A stretch of DNA of 63,536 bases from a bacterium (lineage in GTDB: Bacteria > Bacillota > Clostridia > Lachnospirales > Lachnospiraceae), in assembly GCA_023667365.1 (NCBI GenBank), contig JAMPAG010000005.1:1-63536 (forward strand), written 5' to 3'. Made by a program: the position numbers and the translations under genes. Below, one piece after another: positions 44,554-53,612 of the stretch. The notes below the pieces were generated by a model. That model was not told the origin of the DNA. It did not search any database and saw only the letters and a list, made by a program, of their open reading frames with translations. Numbering within the stretch: position 1 is the first letter of the stretch; each line of letters opens with the position of its first letter.

Positions 44554-46009
44554 TGTAGATGAGATCGGAATGGGGTATGACGCGTGGGCATTATCGCATT
44601 TTGGTGTTGACAGATGGGGCGTTTCCTTTCCGGTCTATCTGCAAAATCATATGACTGGACAGTCGGTTTTATATTGTCTGTTGTGTATGCCTTTTGTTCG
44701 TCTTTTGGGTATTACTGAGATTGCGATGCGTATCCCTGCCGTCATTTCTGCATTTGTAACGTTATTTGCCGGTGGAAAATTGGTCTGGTATAGATATAGA
44801 GATAAGAGACAGTTGTTTTTGTTTACGGTGCTCATGACGGTCACGCCCTATTTTATTTATTCTGGGAGGTTCGGTTTTGACTGCAATCTATTTTTGATGA
44901 TGTCAACGATATTTCTTCTGTTTTTTGAAAAAGCACGTTGCGAAAGAAAGATGCGTCAATGGGTTGCGGCGGGCATCATCGGCGGAGTTATGCTTTATTC
45001 GTATGCGCTTTCCTGGATTGTGCTTCCGATATTTTTTATACTGTCTTTGGGATGGCTGCTTTGGACAAAGCAGATTCGTTTGGTTGAATTGTGTGCGATG
45101 GGGATTCCGTTATTTATGTTGGCGTTGCCCTTGCTGTTGTTTAATGCAGTCAATGCGTTTGGGTTGGACTCCATTCATCTTGGGAGGATTACCATACCGA
45201 GAATCGGGAAGTATCGGTCGGGATTGTTTTTTCAGAGTGGTGAAGGGTATGGTGTGGTAGAAAAAGCGGTCACGCTATTTCGGGCGCTTTTTATAGATAG
45301 CGGAGATGTGTATCCTGTTGTTATGCCGCTTTACTGGACATCCATTCCGTTTTTTTGTATCGGACTGTGGCGCTATTTTACTGTATCAGCAGCGGCGGTA
45401 AAGGAAAAAGGGTATGTATTGGAATGTACGATGCTTTTGTGGCTCGCGGCACAGTGCGTGATGGGAGTCTGTATTGACATACCGACGACCTATCGTCTGA
45501 ACGGAGCATTTTTTGTGATTCTTCTGATGGTAGTAGAGGGCGTACGATGTGCTTTTGAAAGTATTTGGGATGGCAGAAAGGGTGTTTTGTTTTTTTCTGT
45601 AATAGCCTATTTTATATTGTTTATCAGCTTTGGGAACCAATATTATACGGTAGAAGATCAAGGGTTAAAACCTTTGGCATATTATTCGCTGGATGAGGTT
45701 GATCAAAAGGTCTTAGATGAGGTTACACAGAAAGAGCAGGGTACAAAGGTATACATTTATACAAACGATAACTGGTGTAGCTATGTTTATTATTTGGCGG
45801 CAAATGGGATAACACCTGAAGAATTTGCGCAGGGAGGAGCTTCGAGGCTGTCATGGAATCATGTATTTTTTGATTTTCCCGACGATGAAATCGATCCGGA
45901 TGCGATATATGTGATCATGGAGGGTCTTGAGGCTCAGGTAGATGAATTATATAGTATGGGTATGACGGTGAAAAAACTGGAGCACTATTATATTGTATGG
46001 CAGAATTGA
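44414..46009 (+). CDS. C-terminal part: GT39/PMT-like membrane glycosyltransferase
   Basis: The frame that continues after the G run encodes about ten membrane helices. LNVDEIGMGYDAWALSHFG in the first outer loop is the acidic motif of GT39/ArnT-like enzymes, which move a sugar from a lipid carrier to a protein or glycan on the outer face. The C-terminus (~430-531) is a soluble extracellular domain with VYIYTNDNWCSYVYYLAANG. ATG 44414 gives a nominal 531-residue product, but there is no binding site before it, so separate translation is unlikely. It is best read as the rest of the gene at 43798, either phase-variable or interrupted by a sequencing error. Confidence 0.7.
   Translation: MWVKRNTLPEAPGGGYSATEIISWISLWILFIFLHVYRLAEVPVGLNVDEIGMGYDAWALSHFGVDRWGVSFPVYLQNHMTGQSVLYCLLCMPFVRLLGITEIAMRIPAVISAFVTLFAGGKLVWYRYRDKRQLFLFTVLMTVTPYFIYSGRFGFDCNLFLMMSTIFLLFFEKARCERKMRQWVAAGIIGGVMLYSYALSWIVLPIFFILSLGWLLWTKQIRLVELCAMGIPLFMLALPLLLFNAVNAFGLDSIHLGRITIPRIGKYRSGLFFQSGEGYGVVEKAVTLFRALFIDSGDVYPVVMPLYWTSIPFFCIGLWRYFTVSAAAVKEKGYVLECTMLLWLAAQCVMGVCIDIPTTYRLNGAFFVILLMVVEGVRCAFESIWDGRKGVLFFSVIAYFILFISFGNQYYTVEDQGLKPLAYYSLDEVDQKVLDEVTQKEQGTKVYIYTNDNWCSYVYYLAANGITPEEFAQGGASRLSWNHVFFDFPDDEIDPDAIYVIMEGLEAQVDELYSMGMTVKKLEHYYIVWQN
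44450..44458 (+). repeat. Run of nine G at the frame break
   Basis: Nine G in a row lie at the point where the N- and C-terminal parts of the glycosyltransferase change frame. Loss of one G restores a single frame (AGG GGG GGG TAT TCT). Confidence 0.85.
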
Positions 46010-46170
46010 TGGAAGTAAATAGTTTTGGGAAAGTGGAACCGCCGTAATCGAAATTCAGAGGTATAAAAAGACAAAATCGTGCAGGTAATGATTAAAATAA
46101 TATAGATAAATGTGCAAATAATAGAAAAAATAATACATAAAATTGTGAAAATAAAGGGATAGCAGACCGC

Positions 46171-47184
46171 TCAATTCAGTCTGCGCATAAAAAGCAGCAT
46201 ATCCGGATCGTTTGAATCATCCGGGTCTTCCGCGTGCGGGACAGGCTGAAAATGCAATTTTTCACAGATCCGTAAGGAAGCGGCGTTTTCTTTTTGCACG
46301 CGGACATAGACCTCCGGGAGACCGAGCCGGTCCGCCGCATAGGTAACAATCGCGCGGCAGACTTCCGTCGCATACCCCTGATTCTGATATTCCAGCGCAA
46401 TGACGTAGCCGAGCTCGGCAAAATCCTCTTTCGGTTCAATGCCTGCGCGGCCGATAATCTGACCGTCCCCTTTATTTACGACGATCCACATGCCGTAGTC
46501 GAAAAAACCATATATATTGTCGATGTAATCACGGATATAGGAACGCTCCGCAGTTTCATCCGCATAGAGCGTCTCGATATAACGGGTGACGCCGGGATCG
46601 GCATAGATCTCGTAAAGCCGGTCCACGTCGGCAGGCGTGATCTCGCGGACGAGGCAGCGCTCCGTCTCCAAAACCGTGTAGGGGAGCCGGTGCGCCCTGC
46701 AAAAAGCAAGTTCGCAGAAAGAAGCGTCTAATCCGGAAATATCTTCAATTAGATAAGGAACTCCGTCGAAGGATGCGTCTTTGTTTTCAACGGGAATTTG
46801 ATCTTGCTCATGCAGATAACCGATAACGGCAAAGCCGTGCTGCGTGCAGCATCTGGCAATGTCGGCGCGGTCGGTCACGATGAGATGCGTCGGCGCAAGC
46901 GGGTGCTGCTCCGGGGTTGTGCCGGTGCAGGCATCGCCGGGGGCGGGTGAGCCGTCTGCATCCAGACTGCAGGCAGGCAGAGAGGAAGCCGCAAAATGTG
47001 TCTGATCGTGTGTCGCCGCAAAGAGTGACACTTGTGTCAGTATCTGCTCAATGGGAATCCGTTCCGCTTCATAACCCGCCATCCACAGCGCCATCAGCGT
47101 GCGGGAGAGCAGCTCGGCGGACGGTAACGATTCGATCAGAAACAGGATTTTGCGTAATGTTGTGTGACTTCGTGTATTCTTCAT
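46171..47184 (-). CDS. GNAT family N-acetyltransferase with an N-terminal extra domain
   Basis: A 337-residue protein. The C-terminal ~170 residues are a GNAT domain: LVREITPADVDRLYEIYAD, GRAGIEPKEDFAELGYVIALEYQNQGYATE (acetyl-CoA-binding Q-N-Q-G-Y) and VQKENAASLRICEKLHF. It resembles the RimJ/RimL-like acetyltransferases. The N-terminal ~160 residues (LIVTDRADIARCCTQHGFAVIGYL) look like a small alpha/beta fold reminiscent of a HAD-type remnant; its role is unknown. The substrate is unknown. No clear ribosome binding site is seen before ATG 47184. Confidence 0.75.
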   Translation of the reverse strand: MKNTRSHTTLRKILFLIESLPSAELLSRTLMALWMAGYEAERIPIEQILTQVSLFAATHDQTHFAASSLPACSLDADGSPAPGDACTGTTPEQHPLAPTHLIVTDRADIARCCTQHGFAVIGYLHEQDQIPVENKDASFDGVPYLIEDISGLDASFCELAFCRAHRLPYTVLETERCLVREITPADVDRLYEIYADPGVTRYIETLYADETAERSYIRDYIDNIYGFFDYGMWIVVNKGDGQIIGRAGIEPKEDFAELGYVIALEYQNQGYATEVCRAIVTYAADRLGLPEVYVRVQKENAASLRICEKLHFQPVPHAEDPDDSNDPDMLLFMRRLN

Positions 47185-47191
47185 GCAATAA

Positions 47192-47224
47192 AGTATAGCA
47201 TGATTCTTTTTTTCGTGCTATACT
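47192..47224. promoter_or_regulatory. Inverted repeat containing face-to-face TATACT elements
   Basis: AGTATAGCA (47192-47200) and TGCTATACT (47216-47224) form a perfect 9-bp dyad, 8 bases upstream of the GNAT start on the minus strand. Each arm contains a -10-like TATACT, but no matching -35 was found. Confidence 0.4.
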
Positions 47225-47368
47225 AAATCAATGTATCGCAGGCGGCGGGAATGAAAACGGCATTTTTCCGGTGGATGGAACCGGATATGATTTCCGATGT
47301 GCAGGCGAAACACAGCAGGCAATAAGAATAGAATGAAATCATCACATGTGGAAAAGGAGAATCATACT

Positions 47369-47890
47369 ATGTCACAGAATCCGATCGTAACGGTGGAAAT
47401 GGCGGACGGGAAGATCATGAAAGCGGAGCTGTATCCGGAGATCGCGCCGAATACCGTCAACAATTTTATCAGCCTGATCAAAAAAGGCTTTTATGACGGT
47501 TTAATCTTTCACCGTGTCATCAACGGTTTTATGATCCAGGGCGGCGATCCTGACGGAACGGGAATGGGCGGACCGGGTTACGGGATTAAGGGTGAGTTCA
47601 GCCAGAACGGGTTTCCGAACAATCTCAAGCATACGGAGGGCGTGCTTTCCATGGCGCGTTCCATGATGCCGGATTCCGCAGGCTCGCAGTTTTTTATCAT
47701 GCACAAGACAAGCCCCCACTTGGACGGCGCTTATGCGGCGTTTGGAAAGATCACGGAGGGCATGGAAGTAGTCAACGCCATCGCGGAGACGGCAACGGAT
47801 TATTCCGACAGACCGCTCACAGATCAGGTGATGAAGACGGTCACGGTGGAGACGTTCGGCGTGGAATACCCGGAACCGGAGCGGTGCTGA
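47369..47890 (+). CDS. Cyclophilin-type peptidyl-prolyl isomerase
   Basis: A 173-residue cyclophilin that speeds cis-trans isomerisation of proline bonds. [19 protein letters not shown] holds the catalytic Arg and the conserved FMx[23 protein letters not shown] and [17 protein letters not shown] follow as in the family. There is no signal peptide, so it is cytoplasmic. ATG 47369 has AAAGGAG upstream; the frame reaches back 24 codons without a site. It is monocistronic. Confidence 0.95.
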   Translation: MSQNPIVTVEMADGKIMKAELYPEIAPNTVNNFISLIKKGFYDGLIFHRVINGFMIQGGDPDGTGMGGPGYGIKGEFSQNGFPNNLKHTEGVLSMARSMMPDSAGSQFFIMHKTSPHLDGAYAAFGKITEGMEVVNAIAETATDYSDRPLTDQVMKTVTVETFGVEYPEPERC

Positions 47891-47971
47891 AGTGGCTGCA
47901 TTCTCTGATTGTTATCCGGCATTAAGGAAATTCAAGGCAAAAATAAAGGCAAAAATCAAAAAATAAAATAG

Positions 47972-48000
47972 TTGACAGATCCAAAACAAGGTGTTATAGT
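47972..48000 (+). promoter_or_regulatory. Strong promoter of the ammonium transporter leader
   Basis: TTGACA (47972-47977), 17 bases and TATAGT (47995-48000); transcription should begin near 48007, about 325 bases before the amt start. Confidence 0.75.
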
Positions 48001-48012
48001 ACCAGATGAAAA

Positions 48013-48049
48013 GCAAAGGCGCTTGAGAGAATCTCAGGCGCCTTTTTGC
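48013..48049 (+). terminator. Terminator-like hairpin at the very start of the amt leader
   Basis: GCAAAGGCGCTTGAGA pairs with TCTCAGGCGCC plus T5GC; the stem is about 16 bp with a three-base loop. It begins roughly six bases after the expected transcription start, so amt expression must pass or remodel it. Confidence 0.75.
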
Positions 48050-48330
48050 ACGATAAGCAGAGAAGTGAAGTGTTTTCGGTGCAGCTGCCGTGCTGGCACG
48101 GGCAGCTGTGCAGGAAATGCTTCGCGGCGAGTAATGCGAGCATGGAATGCGCAGCATTTCACGTCTGCTTTTCAGACAGCGGCGACTGTCAACAACAAGG
48201 AGGCAGAAGCCGAAAGAATCCGCCTGCGGGACGCGGCGGGATGTGATGCGATGCAATGGGGCATGGATGCAGGTGTACCCGGAGTGTCGCATTTTTTGTC
48301 TTACGACATAGGACAGAGGAGGAGATTATT

Positions 48331-50124
48331 ATGACAGAAGAAGTAATGAGCTTTGTGAACGACAACGTGTTCGGCGTCTGGTTTTTGATCGGCGCAGCGT
48401 TGGTGTTCTGGATGCAGGCGGGCTTTGCCATGGTGGAGACCGGCTTTACCAGAGCGAAGAACGCGGGAAACATTATTATGAAAAACCTGATGGACTTCTG
48501 CATCGGTACCGTCATGTTTATTTTGATCGGTTTTGGTCTTTTGCTGGGAGAGGATATGATCGGTCTGATCGGAAAGCCGGGGTTTGATATTTTTACGGCG
48601 TACGAGAATTTTGACTGGTCGAATTTTGTATTTAACCTGGTATTCTGCGCGACAACGGCGACGATCGTGTCGGGAGCGATGGCGGAGCGGACGAAATTTT
48701 TGTCCTATTGCGTGTATTCCGCAGTGATTTCCGCGCTGATTTATCCGATCGAAGCGCACTGGGTATGGGGCGGCGGTTTCCTTGCACAGATGGGCTTTCA
48801 TGATTTCGCCGGATCGGCATGTATTCATATGGTCGGCGGCGTGTGCGCGCTGATCGGCGCGAAGATGCTCGGTCCCCGCATCGGTAAATTCACGAAGGAT
48901 AAAAAAGGAAAAATCACAAAGGTCAATGCCTTTCCGGGACACAGCCTTCCGCTTGGCGCGCTCGGCGTGTTCATCCTCTGGCTTGGCTGGTACGGCTTTA
49001 ACGGCGCGGCGGCAACGACGCTTGCGGAACTTGGTTCTATCTTTGTGACAACGACGATCGCGCCGGCGGTCGCGACGGTTGTGTGCATGATCTTTACCTG
49101 GATTAAATATGGAAAGCCCGATGTGTCAATGTGTCTGAACGCTTCGCTTGCGGGGCTTGTGGCGATCACGGCGTCCTGCGATGTGACGGATGCGTTCGGT
49201 TCCATCGTGATCGGCGCGGTTGCCGGACTGCTTGTTGTATTCGGCGTATGGCTCTTGGATCACAAATTACATATCGACGATCCGGTCGGCGCGGTTGCGG
49301 TGCACTGCATGAACGGTATCTGGGGCACGATCGCGGTCGGACTGTTCGCTACGGATACCGCGCCTGCGTTTGCGAGGGGTTACGGGGACGGCGCAGCATT
49401 TGGCGCGAACCAGATCGCGGGAGAAGGACTCTTTTACGGCGGCGGATTCAAGCTGTTAGGCATCCAGCTTTTGGGCATGGTGTGCATCATTGCGTACACA
49501 ACGGTGCTGATCGTCATTACGTTTGCGGTCATTAAAGCGATCTTCGGACTGCGCGTATCGGAGGAGGAGGAGATCATCGGTCTTGATGCGACGGAGCACG
49601 GTCTGCCGTCCGCATATTCCGGATTCAGCATCATGGATGTGTCTAACACGATGACGATGGAAGTGAATGAGAACACCGATCTCGGAAATGATGATTATGC
49701 GACGGCGTCCGAATTCCAGAAGAAGGCGGCGGTCAAGGTCGTGGAGGCGCCGGTTTCCGTTTCGCCGAGCGGTATTTATAAAGTGGTCGTGATTGCGAAG
49801 CTGTCACGTTTTGAAAAATTAAAGACGGCGCTGAACAATTTAGGCGTAACGGGTATGACGATGACGCAGGTGATGGGCTGCGGCATCCAGAAAGGCGCGG
49901 GCGAGAAGTACCGCGGCGCGGAGATCGACGCGACGCTGCTGCCGAAGGTGAAGCTGGAAGTTGTCGTCAGCAAGATCCCGGTCGAGGATGTGGTCGAGAC
50001 CGTGAAAAAGACGCTTTATACCGGTCATATCGGCGACGGAAAGATTTTTGTTTACAATGTGGACCGCGTTGTGAAGGTCCGCACCGGCGAGGAAAATTAC
50101 GCGGCGCTTCAGGATGTGGAGTAA
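48331..50124 (+). CDS. amt: Ammonium transporter fused to a PII signalling domain
   Basis: A 597-residue fusion. Residues ~5-430 are an Amt channel with eleven helices: FWMQAGFAMVETGFTRAKN near the start, HWVWGGGFLAQMGFHDFAGS with the pore His, and HCMNGIWGTIAVGLFA for the second pore His. After a linker, residues ~480-597 form a PII (GlnK-like) domain: YKVVVIAKLSRFEKLKTALNN, T-loop GCGIQKGAGEKYRGAEI with the Tyr that can be modified in PII proteins, and KTLYTGHIGDGKIFVYNV. The channel and the protein that normally plugs it are thus one chain, as known in some Clostridia. GAGGAGGAG precedes ATG 48331. The complex leader implies nitrogen control. Confidence 0.93.
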   Translation: MTEEVMSFVNDNVFGVWFLIGAALVFWMQAGFAMVETGFTRAKNAGNIIMKNLMDFCIGTVMFILIGFGLLLGEDMIGLIGKPGFDIFTAYENFDWSNFVFNLVFCATTATIVSGAMAERTKFLSYCVYSAVISALIYPIEAHWVWGGGFLAQMGFHDFAGSACIHMVGGVCALIGAKMLGPRIGKFTKDKKGKITKVNAFPGHSLPLGALGVFILWLGWYGFNGAAATTLAELGSIFVTTTIAPAVATVVCMIFTWIKYGKPDVSMCLNASLAGLVAITASCDVTDAFGSIVIGAVAGLLVVFGVWLLDHKLHIDDPVGAVAVHCMNGIWGTIAVGLFATDTAPAFARGYGDGAAFGANQIAGEGLFYGGGFKLLGIQLLGMVCIIAYTTVLIVITFAVIKAIFGLRVSEEEEIIGLDATEHGLPSAYSGFSIMDVSNTMTMEVNENTDLGNDDYATASEFQKKAAVKVVEAPVSVSPSGIYKVVVIAKLSRFEKLKTALNNLGVTGMTMTQVMGCGIQKGAGEKYRGAEIDATLLPKVKLEVVVSKIPVEDVVETVKKTLYTGHIGDGKIFVYNVDRVVKVRTGEENYAALQDVE

Positions 50125-50148
50125 AGAGAGAACGTGAAATGAAAAAGG

Positions 50149-50179
50149 AAAAGACTTCCGTGGGAGCGGGAGTCTTTTT
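50149..50179 (+). terminator. Terminator of amt
   Basis: AAAAGACTTCCG pairs with CGGGAGTCTTTT (one T-G pair), followed by T. It starts 25 bases after the stop codon. Confidence 0.85.
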
Positions 50180-50187
50180 ATTCATGA

Positions 50188-50226
50188 CAATAGAATTCTC
50201 GCGAAGAGTGAATTCTATTGTTTTTT
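50188..50226 (+). terminator. Second terminator between amt and the protease gene
   Basis: CAATAGAATTC, an 11-base loop, GAATTCTATTG, then TTTTTT. It is placed in tandem with the previous terminator. Confidence 0.8.
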
Positions 50227-50328
50227 ATCTGCTTGCGGACAGGGCGCAGGGATGATAAAATAAACATAATTACGCAAAAAATATTACGGACTGCAATGGA
50301 TAAAATAAGAACGGATAGGGGAACGGAC

Positions 50329-51675
50329 ATGAGAAAAGCGGGAAGATGGATGGCTGCGGGGCTGGCGTGCGCGCTGTTTCTTGGGGGCGGCAGGGAAGCT
50401 GCGGCGTCGGGACGTGCGACACAGAAAGTACTGGATGCGCGCAACGGCGTTGTCAGGGTAATGTATGAAGATAGCGAGTATTATTATATGGGTTCTGCAT
50501 TTGGCGTTGGCGATGCGGGGAAGGAAACGGATCTGTTTGTCACCTGCTATCATGTCGTGAATCCGAATGATGACGAGGACGAGACGTATGCATCGGTTTA
50601 TATCGCAACGGGGGATACGATCGACGAGGGCAATTATGACGTGGAAGTGCTTTACGCGGACGCGATGACGGATATTGCAATCCTGCGGACGGAAAGAAAG
50701 GTGGAGGGCCGGGTGGCGCTGCCGCTGATCGCGAGCGAGAATATTGAGGTTACGACACAAATATATACGCTTGGTTATCCGGGAATTGCGGACGAATATT
50801 CCGACAAAACTTACTATGACGGGGATTTCTCTTCTCTTGTGGAGGATCAGATGATCACCTCCGGCATTATTACAAAGAGCAGCGTCGTCTCCGACGGGGT
50901 GGAATATTTTTTGATCGACGCGGACATCAATCACGGCAATTCAGGAGGTCCGGCTGTGACGGTGCAGGGATATGTCATCGGCATTAACGAGGCGATCGCG
51001 GCGGATTCCGATGGCGGAAACTGGATCGGTTTTGTGACACATGTGGATTATGTGATGGATGCGTTGGATAATCTGCATCTTTCTTATGATAAAATCAGTG
51101 CGTCGCAGTATGAATATGATCTGCAGGAGCAGCCGGCGGTCGCTGTGTCGGCAGAGGACGGCGAAAAGGGAAAGAAAAGCGGTCCCGATCTGTATGTGAT
51201 TCTTTTGGCTGTGGCAGTTGCCATTGTGTTTGTGATCGTGGTGATCTTTTTAATCTATATGATCCGCCGCGATAAAAAGCGCGAGGCGCAGATTGCGCGA
51301 GAGCGGGAGCAGTACATGGCGCGCAGGCATATGGAAGCATACCAGAGCGCGATGCCGGTCCGCGGGGCGCCGAAGATCATCGGTACGCAGGGAATTTTTG
51401 CGAACAACAGCTTTACCGTTACGGGATGTATGGTCATGGGGCGAAGCCGTGCGAAATGCCATCTTCTTTTCCCGGAGAATACGCCGGGGGTGAGCAAGGT
51501 GCACTGTGAGCTGCGGATTGTGAACGGCGGGCTGTATTTAATGGACAGGGGTTCCAGTTACGGAACATTTCTCGGCAACGGCGCGCGTTTAAGCCCGAAT
51601 CAGCCTTATCTTCTGCATGACGGCGAGGTCTTTTTCTTAGCGGCGCCGCAGCATAGTTTTTTGGTGCGGATATAA
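50329..51675 (+). CDS. Membrane-anchored trypsin-like serine protease with cytoplasmic FHA domain
   Basis: A 448-residue protein joining three parts. A signal peptide (~1-27) leads to an extracellular S1-type protease with the triad His75 (TCYHVVN), Asp115 (AMTDIAIL) and Ser205 (GNSGGP). A single helix follows at ~288-312 (LYVILLAVAVAIVFVIVV), and inside the cell an FHA domain (~365-448: MVMGRSRAKCHLLFP, VSKVHCELRI, DRGSSYGTFLG) that binds phosphothreonine. HtrA-like proteases usually end in PDZ, not FHA. The layout suggests that a Ser/Thr kinase inside the cell controls, or is informed by, proteolysis outside; that is inference. ATG 50329 gives a proper signal peptide. It precedes the ABC pair. 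Confidence 0.88.
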   Translation: MRKAGRWMAAGLACALFLGGGREAAASGRATQKVLDARNGVVRVMYEDSEYYYMGSAFGVGDAGKETDLFVTCYHVVNPNDDEDETYASVYIATGDTIDEGNYDVEVLYADAMTDIAILRTERKVEGRVALPLIASENIEVTTQIYTLGYPGIADEYSDKTYYDGDFSSLVEDQMITSGIITKSSVVSDGVEYFLIDADINHGNSGGPAVTVQGYVIGINEAIAADSDGGNWIGFVTHVDYVMDALDNLHLSYDKISASQYEYDLQEQPAVAVSAEDGEKGKKSGPDLYVILLAVAVAIVFVIVVIFLIYMIRRDKKREAQIAREREQYMARRHMEAYQSAMPVRGAPKIIGTQGIFANNSFTVTGCMVMGRSRAKCHLLFPENTPGVSKVHCELRIVNGGLYLMDRGSSYGTFLGNGARLSPNQPYLLHDGEVFFLAAPQHSFLVRI

Positions 51676-51746
51676 TAGGGTGTGCTTTTTGCCGGATAAA
51701 AGGACGGAAACTGCGAAATGACAGATTAAAGGAGAGTCGTTCCGAC

Positions 51747-53555
51747 GTGAAAAAGCTGTTGGTATATCTGAAAGATTATAAAAAAGAAACGGTTCTCGCG
51801 CCGCTGTTTAAGATGCTGGAGGCGACGTTTGAACTGTTCGTGCCGTTGGTGATGGCGGACATTATTGATGTCGGGATCGCACGCGGAGACAGGCATTCTA
51901 TTTATATGCGTTGTCTTCTGTTGGTTGCGCTCGGACTGATCGGACTGGTATGTTCTCTGACTGCGCAGTATTTTGCGGCAAAGGCGGCGGTCGGATTTGC
52001 CGCGGGCATGAAAAGCGGACTGTACCGGCATATCCAGAGTTTGTCTTTTACCGAGCTGGATACGCTGGGCGCGTCCACAATGATTACGCGCATGACCTCG
52101 GATGCGAATCAGGTGCAGAACGGCGTCAACATGGTGCTGCGCCTGTTTCTGCGCTCTCCCTTTATTGTGTTTGGCGCGATGGTGATGGCGTTTACGATCG
52201 ACGTGAAGGCGGCGCTTATTTTTGTTGTCACGATTCCGCTTCTGTGCGTAGTCGTGTTCGGCATCATGGTCATCAGCATCCCGCTGTACCGCAAAGTGCA
52301 GGCGGGCTTGGATCAGGTGCTCGGCATTACGAGGGAGAATCTGACGGGTGCGCGCGTGATCCGCGCATTTCATAAAGAGAAATCCGAGATTCATCGGTTT
52401 GACGAAAGCAACGATCATCTGACATCCATGCAGAACTATGTCGGAAGAATTTCTGCGTTAATGAATCCGGTCACTTATGTCATCATCAATGTTGCGACGG
52501 TGGTGCTTATTTATGTCGGCGCGCTGCAGGTGAATGTCGGTAATCTGACGCAGGGAAATGTCGTGGCGCTTGTCAATTATATGTCGCAGATTCTGGTGGA
52601 GCTGATCAAGCTGGCAAATCTGATCATTACGGTGACGAAGGCGGTTGCCTGTGCAAACCGGATCCAGAGTGTGTTTGACATGCAGCCGTCCATGGATAAG
52701 GGCGGCGGGGAAGATCCGGCGGGAGCAGAGCGTCAGGCGGAGAGTCGTACAGGTGCAGGGGATCAGGTGCATGCAGAGCGCCGGGCAGACGCTCCGGCAG
52801 TGCAGTTCTCTCATGTCAGTCTGCGCTACCACAATGCCGGAGAGGCGGCGCTCCATGATATTGACTTTACGGCAGGGCGGGGGCAGACAATCGGCATCAT
52901 CGGCGGCACAGGCTCAGGCAAGTCCTCCGTTGTGAATATGATTCCGCGTTTTTATGACGCGAGCGAGGGAAGCGTGCTCGTGGACGGGAAGGATGTGCGG
53001 GAATACACGGTGCGCGCGCTTCGCGAAAAGGTCGGCATGGTATTGCAGAAGGCGGTTTTGTTTCAAGGAACGATCCGCGATAATCTGAAATGGGGAAAAG
53101 AAGACGCTTCGGACGAGGAGCTGTGGGAAGCGCTGACGATCTCGCAGGCGGCGGAATTTGTGCGGGAAAAAGAAGGACAGCTTGACGCGAAGATCGAGCA
53201 GGGCGGAAAGAATCTGTCCGGCGGACAGAGGCAGCGCCTAACGATCGCAAGAGCGCTCGTAAAGAAACCGGAGATTTTGATTCTGGATGACAGCGCGTCC
53301 GCACTGGATTATGCGACGGATGCAAAGCTGCGCAGCGCGATCAAAGGGATGGACGCGGATACAACGGTATTTATTGTCTCTCAGAGAACGGCGTCCATCA
53401 TGCATGCGGATCAGATTCTGGTGCTGGACGACGGCAGGCTTGCGGGTATTGGCACGCATGAGCAGCTTCTTTTAGAGTGCGGGGTTTATCGGGAGATTTA
53501 TGAGTCCCAGTTTAAGAAAGAAGCGGCGGAAGGCAGCAGCGTTGGCGCGGTGTAG
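51747..53555 (+). CDS. Heterodimeric ABC exporter, subunit with degenerate catalytic site
   Basis: A 602-residue half-exporter with six helices in the first ~310 residues and an ATPase domain. Walker A is GGTGSGKSS, the signature LSGGQRQR; the residue after Walker B is Asp (LILDDSASALD) where Glu normally activates water, and the H-loop has SQR rather than SHR. Such changes mark the degenerate subunit of heterodimeric exporters of the BmrCD/TM287-288 type. A linker (~315-345, rich in A, E, G and R) precedes the ATPase. GTG 51747 has AAAGGAG upstream. The partner gene follows after 57 bases. Drug or peptide export is likely; the substrate is unknown. Confidence 0.9.
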   Translation: MKKLLVYLKDYKKETVLAPLFKMLEATFELFVPLVMADIIDVGIARGDRHSIYMRCLLLVALGLIGLVCSLTAQYFAAKAAVGFAAGMKSGLYRHIQSLSFTELDTLGASTMITRMTSDANQVQNGVNMVLRLFLRSPFIVFGAMVMAFTIDVKAALIFVVTIPLLCVVVFGIMVISIPLYRKVQAGLDQVLGITRENLTGARVIRAFHKEKSEIHRFDESNDHLTSMQNYVGRISALMNPVTYVIINVATVVLIYVGALQVNVGNLTQGNVVALVNYMSQILVELIKLANLIITVTKAVACANRIQSVFDMQPSMDKGGGEDPAGAERQAESRTGAGDQVHAERRADAPAVQFSHVSLRYHNAGEAALHDIDFTAGRGQTIGIIGGTGSGKSSVVNMIPRFYDASEGSVLVDGKDVREYTVRALREKVGMVLQKAVLFQGTIRDNLKWGKEDASDEELWEALTISQAAEFVREKEGQLDAKIEQGGKNLSGGQRQRLTIARALVKKPEILILDDSASALDYATDAKLRSAIKGMDADTTVFIVSQRTASIMHADQILVLDDGRLAGIGTHEQLLLECGVYREIYESQFKKEAAEGSSVGAV

Positions 53556-53612
53556 TAAAAAAAAGCGGCAGCCGGCAGCAGTGCCGCGCGGGGCAGACGG
53601 TGAAGGAAAGGA

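Larger units (their letters stand above)
47891..48330 (+). other. Intergenic region and long leader upstream of the ammonium transporter
   Basis: This 440-base interval contains a promoter (47972-48000), an immediate terminator-like hairpin (48013-48049), an imperfect GC-rich hairpin around GCAGCTGCC (48079-48113), a partial inverted repeat GAAATGC/GCATTTC (48114-48160), and a GC-rich stretch up to the amt start. No supported ORF is seen. The length and number of hairpins suggest a regulated leader. Confidence 0.6.
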
